NCBI GenBank assembly: GCA_033675545.1
Contig: JAWDGP010008052.1
Coordinates: 155,001 to 219,000 of the forward strand
DNA length: 64,000 bases
Origin: Elysia crispata
Lineage: Eukaryota; Mollusca; Gastropoda; Plakobranchidae
Reading direction: 5' to 3'
Part shown: piece by piece, positions 60,290 to 64,000 of the stretch
Numbering within the stretch: position 1 is the first letter of the stretch
How the letters are laid out: each line of letters starts with the position of its first letter
Made by a program: the position numbers and the translations under genes
The notes under the pieces: model-generated
Seen by the model: the letters and a program-made list of their open reading frames with translations, nothing else
Database searches by the model: none
Told to the model about the DNA's origin: nothing

Positions 60290-60560
60290 ACGCCCAACGA
60301 GGGCACAGCAGAGACAGGGCCAACAGAAGAAGAAGTACCGACGTCGAGGACCCTGTATCTCCACGCCTTGTGCTCGATTTACCAGCAGAAGATTGGTCTC
60401 CACTGAGGGAAGGAGCTGAAGAAGCGCCTGCTGTAAAAAGGAAGAGACAAGGACGAGACAATGCGGACGAAGATGTCAACTTTTTGGAGGGTTCGTGTTC
60501 AGATCCAACGGCTGATGATTCCAAGCGAAGGGGACAGCAGCTGCATGACAGGAAAGGAAA
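60290..60560 (+). CDS. Possible exon of an unidentified nuclear-type protein
   Basis: A ~100-base CT-rich tract ends in CCCTTTCAG at 60280-60288, a strong 3' splice acceptor. The following 270 bases are clearly richer in GC than the flanks, which suggests an exon. The best frame is open across it: VEDPVSPRLVLDLPAEDWSP, then LREGAEEAPAVKRKRQGRDN and ADEDVNFLEGSCSDPTADDS. It is acidic with a basic KRKRQGR cluster that could serve as a nuclear localisation signal. Composition returns to AT-rich after about 60560, where no strong GT donor is seen; the frame runs on to 60822, so it may be a terminal exon. No family recognised. Confidence 0.42.
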
Positions 60561-60822
60561 TATATATATTTACTTATTTTATTTTTATAGTTTGTATTTC
60601 AAATTTATATATGTAAATTTCCTTGTGTGGTTTGTTGCTCTTGTTTTTGTGTCTAACGAAGGCGTAAAGCCGAAAGCTCACGTATTTTGTTTTGTTTTGT
60701 ACATTTTGGAGCTGCACTGTAACTATTTATTTTCTACGGTGCTTTACAACTATTCACAAAGCTCCACTGCTACATTCAATTTAATTGATCTAAAAAATAA
60801 TCCAGTAGATACTAGTTTCTAA

Positions 60823-61880
60823 CCTTCTTAACATTCACTCTTTATCAAAAAACGGAAATTTTAAACTGTTGTGCCTCCATTGTATTAACAAGTACATTAA
60901 ACTAATACGTACTACATTAGATCCTAAGGAGAGTTCATTATCACTATCAGATCTTTCTGTCTCCGTCTGTGTCTTTCTCTCTCTCACTGAATAATTTCTC
61001 ATTGCTTCTATCCACATTCTCTCTTCTCTTCCTTCTTTCTTATTCTTTCTCTACAATCAAACTTGCTTGCAAATACTGCATATGCATGTGTGTGTGAATA
61101 TGTGTATATAATATATATATGAGAAATTGCAAACTCGGATTTTGATTTGTTTTTGTAATAAATTTATTTCACCTATATACCTGGTTTTGCTAACAATCAT
61201 TCATTTAGTACCACTAGTCTGTAATAATTAAATAATTATGTTGTAAACCATAAGTTAGTGAAATTGTAAGATTAAAACTAGACTATCTTTCCATATCACT
61301 TTGCTGGCTTTGATAAAAATGTGATAGTAAAGGATCAGAAACACTGAAGTTCTCTTTTGTTTTGTTTTTTTTTTTTAAACTAAAATGAGTGTCTTTCTGG
61401 ATTTGAATCCAAACATATTGATTGTGGTCTATATGTTTTCTTTCTATATGGATCACAGGCGGATTGGCATTTCAAAGACTAATAAATTAGGAGAATCCAT
61501 AACTTTAAGAATTGAGGGTCGGAAAAAATTGAAGAGCTAAGAAAAAAAAAGCATTTGATGAAAAATGAATTTAGAAATTTTCAAAGTTTAGAGAAATGCA
61601 TGAAGGGAAAGAATGTGATAGTGAAATTTTCATTTAAATTCTTAAATTTGATACAGAAAGGACGTATCAATGAGAAGAAAAAGAAAACGAGAATCCTGTC
61701 TCAACTCTCATTCACTAAAGTGGGTTGAACTGAGGTCAGCTTATCATGAAATGTGTGAAAGCGGCCGCACTTAGCCTTGGATCAAGGTAAAATTTGATGA
61801 AATTCTCCCCCATTCACTCAAACTCAAATCTCAAAAAGTGAACAACAGCGATGAAGTGGCGAGCGGTGTTGAGCAATACT
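60823..61880. other. Non-coding stretch
   Basis: If 60290-60560 is an exon, this could be its 3' UTR or the next intron. TA-rich repeats lie at about 61104-61120. No gene. Confidence 0.5.
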
Positions 61881-62187
61881 ACCGCATGTCATGGGATCTC
61901 CCTAACTAGACTCCAGTTGGGGTATCTCCAGCCTCGTCCTTATCTGAGAAAGTCTTAGACTTGGCGTATCTCTGTATATATAATTATACATAATTCCCTG
62001 TACGCAAATTCCCTAACTGTTTACCGCATGTCATGTGGAGTATCTATTATGGATCTTCCTAACTAGACCCCAGTTGGGGTATCTCCAGCCTTGTCCTTAT
62101 CTGAGAAAGTCTTAGGCTTGGTTTATCTCTGTATATATAATTAATTATTATACATAATTCCCTGTACACAAATTCCCTAGCTGTTAT
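61881..62187 (+). repeat. Two-copy tandem duplication, ~142-165 bp
   Basis: ACCGCATGTCATG occurs at 61881 and 62023. Both copies carry CCAGTTGGGGTATCTCCAGCC, TATCTGAGAAAGTCTTAG, TCTCTGTATATATAATTA and AATTCCCT (each within 21 bases). The second copy has small extra pieces (TGGAGTATCTATTA and an ATTA expansion). Confidence 0.9.
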
Positions 62188-62672
62188 ACTTGTTCTCCTC
62201 ATACTCCACTCTAGACATGTTTGCAGACAGTGTTTTATTTGTACCCCAATTTCCTGGCAAATTCACCTGTCAAGGTCAAGTTATAAATGATGCCACTCCT
62301 CATTGGGGTGAGGGGGAAAAAGATACCAAGTTGACAGTATGGCTTAGATGACTATAAATATTATTTGGAGTAAAGGATAGTTTCAAATACATCTGATACT
62401 ACTTGGAATGCTATATCCAAGAATGGCAATTGAAAGTCTCTCCAATCTTAAATTTGATGATTTTTATGCGTGAGTCTGAAAATAATAATTTGGTCTGCTG
62501 CTCTCAAGAACAAATGTTTTTGTTATCTAAATTTTAGTGAGGCAGTTACATTTTGATATAAGATATCATTTTGAAATCGATTATTTATTTTAACTCCTGC
62601 ATTCTGATAAACTGGGTCAGAAATGAAAACGTTATCAGGTCAACACATAGTTAAATTCTGGATTGGAAAGAG
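62188..62672. other. Non-coding stretch
   Basis: No gene or element seen. Confidence 0.5.
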
Positions 62673-62760
62673 AAGGTAAGATCTTCTATATCTATGAAAT
62701 GCTCCCACTGTTGAGCACTCTTATCAATTATTTCAACTTATCTTCAAACTATATATATAT
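62673..62760 (+). repeat. ~88-bp dispersed repeat, inverted partner of 52333-52416
   Basis: Nearly identical in reverse complement to the copy 10 kb upstream. It is followed directly by TA, GA and (ATAG)n simple repeats to about 62788. Confidence 0.9.
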
Positions 62761-62788
62761 AGAGAGAGATAGATAGATAGATAGATGT

Positions 62789-63818
62789 AGAAAGGGTTAT
62801 ATATAGAAAGATCTATCCAAAAAGAAAAAGAAAAAGGTAAAAATAAATAACGTGGAAGTATACAGAGAAAAAAAAATATAACAGGTCTCATTTTTTTATT
62901 TCGTCTTCTGCGGCGGGGTGTCTTAGATATAAGAGGGGCCTAAAATATTTTTGTGAACGTGCTGTTTCAAACAAGCAATGCATATCAAATACATGTACAT
63001 ATAAAAACCTGACTGTACCCCGGCTAGTCCTAAGCTGATATTAGTTGATAGATGGTCAGAACCTTAATGGCGCGTTGTGATCTGTAATAAAGTATCAGTT
63101 TACACCATTTGGAAAGTACTGAATTCATAAATTCCGACCCTTAATGTCTTAAAAGAAAAAAAAACTACATAAATACTAGAGACTTGAAATGCCTTGACTT
63201 ACTAGCTGAGATATCGAGAAGCTTTTGTCAATTTCTAGAGCAAAAGGATGCATCGATGAATTCAAAGCTCTATGGCAATGGTTTACAAATTAAAAGAAGT
63301 CATTGTCTTTGAAACAATGATTTTTGCACCTCGGATTGTTTGCTGAAATTTTTGCAACTAACAAACAAAAACTCGAAATTTTGTAAAACTAGGAATAAAA
63401 ACCTATGTTGTGACACCCTCATTTACTCATTTGATTTTTGTTATTAACGATCTGGTATTTAGATATGCTACGGATAAAATACTGCTGAGATTTCCCCCCC
63501 CCCCCTCACTCTTTATGTAAGAGAATTTTTTAAACTAAAAATCGTCGGTAACTTCTCTTACGATGCTGTGTTGTCGGTGAGCCTCCGTCTGATGGCGATA
63601 CTCTCGAACTCTTCAGAAAAATCTGGAAAAATAATGAGATTTATAATGATTGAGATAGCATCTTACACAGCAATGTTTTACAGAGTGAATTTCAAATTTT
63701 GGCAAAGTTTGATAAAAATAAACCCATTGTCCTTGTCGAGGAAGCTTTTTTTATGTATAAACTTATAATAATAGTAAAAATAACAATATAAGCAATATTA
63801 ATATGTTTCAATTTTCTT

Positions 63819-63820
<2 letters not shown>
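62789..63820. other. Non-coding stretch
   Basis: No gene. A C-run lies at about 63495-63506. Confidence 0.5.
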
Positions 63821-63851
<31 letters not shown>

Positions 63852-63910
63852 CTTCTTCTTCTTCTTCTTCTTCTTCTTCTTCTTCTTCTTCTTCTTCTTC
63901 TTCTTCTTCT
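63821..63910. repeat. (TTC)n microsatellite
   Basis: About thirty pure TTC units. The minus-strand poly-Arg frame is an artefact. The block abuts the inverted dispersed repeat. Confidence 0.97.
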
Positions 63911-64000
63911 AACTGAGCATGCAGTGGAAACACACTCTCCATAGCGAGCTTGCACCTGGTCCAGGCTAGTACTCAGTACCGGTAGCATTAGAGCATCGCT
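63911..64000 (-). repeat. Dispersed ~0.5-kb repeat, copy 3, cut by the window edge
   Basis: Reverse complement of about 24397-24490 in copy 1. Shared pieces (read on the minus strand): AGCGATGCTCTAATGCTACC, GCCTGGACCAGGTGCAAGC, GAGAGTGTGTTTCCACTGC and GCATGCTCA. It begins right after the (TTC)n block and continues beyond the window. Confidence 0.9.

Noticed and set aside
52333..62760. 10-kb transposon bounded by the 85-bp inverted pair
   Set aside because: No transposase or other coding between the repeats, no target duplication visible; kept only as a finding to test.
63692..63988. Poly-arginine frame on the minus strand
   Set aside because: Translation of (TTC)n; no start context or flanking coding signal.

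Overview
The window looks like AT-rich nuclear DNA from an animal, most likely a mollusc (possibly a gastropod). It has very low gene density, long stretches without ORFs, abundant tri- and dinucleotide microsatellites, two mariner-type transposons, an L1/Tx1-type LINE, RTE-like LINE 3' ends, a hAT relic and one intronless orphan 7TM receptor gene. The mollusc assignment is inference: no marker gene is present. The palindromic word CTAGATCTAG and close variants are scattered through the non-coding DNA.

Layout. 0-4.3 kb: non-coding, with a 600-bp compound trinucleotide microsatellite. 4.6-9.4 kb: one decayed L1/Tx1-like LINE, plus strand, 5' to 3' from ORF1 to the poly-A. 10.78-12.01 kb: the only convincing intact host gene, a 409-aa GPCR-like ORF. 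14.0-18.3 kb: a duplicated locus in which one copy is split by a TA-flanked DD34D mariner and the other copy keeps an unoccupied site; between the copies sits a second, apparently intact, DD41D mariner-type element. 20-23 kb: microsatellites, a small fold-back element and an internally deleted hAT element. 24.2-25.2 kb: a diverged tandem pair of a roughly 0.5-kb repeat whose third copy, inverted, runs off the right end of the window. 26.3-26.9 kb: a frameshifted protein relic that I cannot name.

34.8-47.9 kb is the most striking part. It is an imperfect palindrome about 13 kb long. From outside in, each arm carries an RTE-like LINE 3' end plus flank, a ~130-bp segment (Y), a ~300-bp segment (X) and a ~2-kb highly similar inner arm. 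The centre is a 54-bp tandem array of about 26 units, each with a TATAAATAG-like box (often a perfect MEF2-type CTAWWWWTAG) followed by a CAATATGGCCGCC-type box. The arms differ by a few large indels, so the history can partly be read from the sequence.

48-64 kb: non-coding DNA with several satellites. These are an old ~82-bp array that runs into a homogenised 83-bp array of the same family, a 5 x 130-bp GC-richer array, a 33-bp minisatellite, and an 88-bp inverted pair 10 kb apart. Two possible host exons lie at about 48.7 kb and 60.3 kb.

Almost all coding-like sequence is transposon-derived. The receptor and the two tentative exons are the host-gene candidates. No RNA gene or CRISPR was found.
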